A stretch of 6,135 bases of DNA, from NCBI GenBank assembly GCA_965365465.1, contig CBDUBU010000252.1, forward strand, positions 1-6,135. The letters run 5' to 3'. This DNA is from CBDUBU01 sp965365465. GTDB taxonomy: Bacteria; Bacteroidota; Rhodothermia; Rhodothermales; DASSAV01. Numbering within the stretch: the first letter of the stretch is position 1; each line of letters begins with the position of its first letter. The notes under the pieces are model-generated. The model had not been told where the DNA came from. It was given only the letters and a program-made list of their open reading frames with translations, and searched no databases. The position numbers were made by a program, and so were the translations under genes. Shown here piece by piece: positions 5,060 through 6,135 of this stretch.

Positions 5060-5428
5060 TCATCGTTCCCCGTCCCGGTGGACGGTATCCGGGGAGAAGG
5101 CGGGCAGGCAGACGGCTATGTACTCGGCCCCGCCCGGCTCCGGGGTGCTGTAGCGAATCCATTCTCCCGGCGCCGTCACGACGGCCTGCCCGGCCCGCAC
5201 CTCCAGCGTTCCCTTTTCGTGCTCTACACGCAGCATCCCTGACAGCACGACGGTTATTTCCTCGAACGCAGGACGCTGCCCCGGTTCCTGCCAGCCTTCC
5301 GGCGACCTCATCCGGGCTATGCTGACTTCCTGGTGTCCGGAGTTCACACGTCCTGCGTATTCCTCGATGATTTTGGGCTTTGTGCCCACTGCCTCGATGA
5401 CGGAAGGCTGCTGAAGGAGTCGCGGCAT
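5060..5428 (-). CDS. Small single-domain cupin protein, 122 aa, lacking the usual metal-binding histidines
   Basis: This is a single beta-barrel cupin of typical size. Motif 1 region is 'GWQEPGQRPAFEEITVVLSG' (45-64) and motif 2 region is 'GQAVVTAPGEWIRYSTP' (80-96), followed by 'AEYIAVCLPAFSPDTVHRD'. In metal-dependent cupins motif 1 has HxH and motif 2 has a final His; here these positions carry Gln/Arg and Tyr-type residues, so a canonical metal site looks absent. Small-molecule binding or a non-metal role is possible; I cannot name a substrate. ATG at 5428 is chosen over an in-frame upstream ATG at 5494 because the latter would overlap the end of typA by 47 nt, and its extra 22 residues do not look like a cupin N-terminus. 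The gene lies 19 nt after the typA stop. No Shine-Dalgarno is visible, but TATAAC lies about 10 nt upstream, so it may have its own near-leaderless promoter. Confidence 0.75.
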   Translation of the reverse strand: MPRLLQQPSVIEAVGTKPKIIEEYAGRVNSGHQEVSIARMRSPEGWQEPGQRPAFEEITVVLSGMLRVEHEKGTLEVRAGQAVVTAPGEWIRYSTPEPGGAEYIAVCLPAFSPDTVHRDGER

Positions 5429-5447
5429 AGCTTTGAGGTTATAGCAG

Positions 5448-6135
5448 TTATCCTGCTTTCTGGCTGAGCATGAAACGCTTGCGCTCGTTCGCATCCAGGT
5501 AACGCTTGCGCAGCCGGATGTTTTTCGGCGTCACTTCGATCAACTCATCTTCGCGGATGAACTCGATGGCTTCCTCCAGCGACATCTTGCGCGGCGGAAC
5601 CAGTTTCTCGAACGAATCCGCCGAGGAGGCGCGCATGTTCGTCAGCTTTTTCTCCTTCGTGATGTTCACGTCCAGGTCAACGTCGCGGCTATTCTCGCCG
5701 ACGATCATGCCGTTGTAAACATCCTCGGTCGGGCCTGAAAACAATTCGCCGCGCTCCTGAAGGCTCAGGATGGCGTAGGGGGTTGCGCGGCCCGTCCGGT
5801 CGGCGACGAGAGCGCCCGTCGTCCGGTGGATGATCTCGCCGGCCCAGGGCAGGAACGAATCAAAAAGGTGCGTGAGCAGGCCCGTTCCTTTTGTGTCAGT
5901 GAGAAACTCCGTCCGGTAGCCGATAAGCCCCCGGCTTGGAATCTGGAACTCCAGCCGGACGCGCCCCGAACCGTGGTTGACCATTTTCATCATGATGCCC
6001 TTGCGCATCCCGAGTTTCTGCACGACGACGCCCATAAACTCTTCCGGCACGTCGATCAGCGCACGCTCGTAAGGCTCATGCGTTTTGCCGTCTATCTGGC
6101 GGGTGATGACCTGCGGCATCCCTACGGCGAATTCG
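5448..6135 (-). CDS. typA: Translational GTPase TypA/BipA, C-terminal 228 residues (runs off the right edge)
   Basis: TypA (BipA) is a ribosome-binding GTPase of the EF-G-like family that helps 50S assembly and stress adaptation. Only the C-terminal part is here; the full protein is usually about 600 residues, and the frame is open at 6135. The visible part holds the second half of domain III/V ('EPYERALIDVPEEFMGVV', then 'LEFQIPSRGLIGYRTEFLT') and the BipA-specific C-terminal domain ('GTGLLTHLFDSFLPWAG', 'RATPYAILSLQERGELF', 'VYNGMIVGENSRDVDLDVN', 'KLTNMRASSADSFEKL', 'SLEEAIEFIREDELIEVTP', 'IRLRK'). These blocks are nearly invariant in the family. The G domain lies outside the window. The cupin gene follows 19 nt after the stop on the same strand. 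Confidence 0.97.
   Translation of the reverse strand, partial: EFAVGMPQVITRQIDGKTHEPYERALIDVPEEFMGVVVQKLGMRKGIMMKMVNHGSGRVRLEFQIPSRGLIGYRTEFLTDTKGTGLLTHLFDSFLPWAGEIIHRTTGALVADRTGRATPYAILSLQERGELFSGPTEDVYNGMIVGENSRDVDLDVNITKEKKLTNMRASSADSFEKLVPPRKMSLEEAIEFIREDELIEVTPKNIRLRKRYLDANERKRFMLSQKAG

Overview
This window looks like an ordinary chromosomal segment from a GC-rich bacterium. GC was judged by eye and not computed. I lean towards the Bacteroidota/Rhodothermota side because of one small four-helix membrane protein with an 'EG..L......LTG' core and a 'PT....I...L.L' tail. I remember that pattern as a common Bacteroidota conserved-hypothetical family. This placement is an inference and could be wrong.

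Layout. At the left edge (1-841, minus) is the N-terminal part of a membrane-anchored sensor protein, probably a histidine kinase, running off the window from a TTG start. It is divergent from a 68-aa single-helix membrane protein (965-1171, plus). A 123-bp gap between them holds overlapping divergent -10-like boxes. From 4161 down to 1203, five minus-strand genes form a compact, probably co-transcribed run: a TIM-barrel sugar phosphate isomerase/epimerase, a four-helix conserved membrane protein (ATGA overlap), a ComEA-like helix-hairpin-helix protein (23-nt gap), then after 133 nt a VKOR-family membrane protein and an SPW-repeat-like membrane protein (TAATG overlap). The promoter side of this run, at 4206-4241, carries a perfect 11-bp inverted repeat, a candidate operator.

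From about 4335 to 4890 the sequence is mostly non-coding. It starts with a decayed 3' fragment of a VapC-type PIN toxin gene, followed by about 400 bp without a convincing gene but with several hairpins, including a 14-bp stem at 4720-4751. A 50-aa membrane peptide gene follows (4891-5043, plus). It converges on a small cupin gene (5060-5428, minus), which lies directly downstream of the 3' part of typA/bipA (5448-6135, minus), a translational GTPase entering from the right edge.

Functional reading. Most of the window is housekeeping or envelope-related: ribosome-associated GTPase, DNA uptake or membrane DNA-binding protein, thiol-redox-type membrane protein and sugar isomerase. I see no clear new defence, mobile or biosynthetic system. 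The points most worth a second look are the VKOR/SPW pair with its missing loop cysteines, the vapC relic beside the structured non-coding stretch, the inverted repeat before the isomerase, and the two very small membrane proteins.
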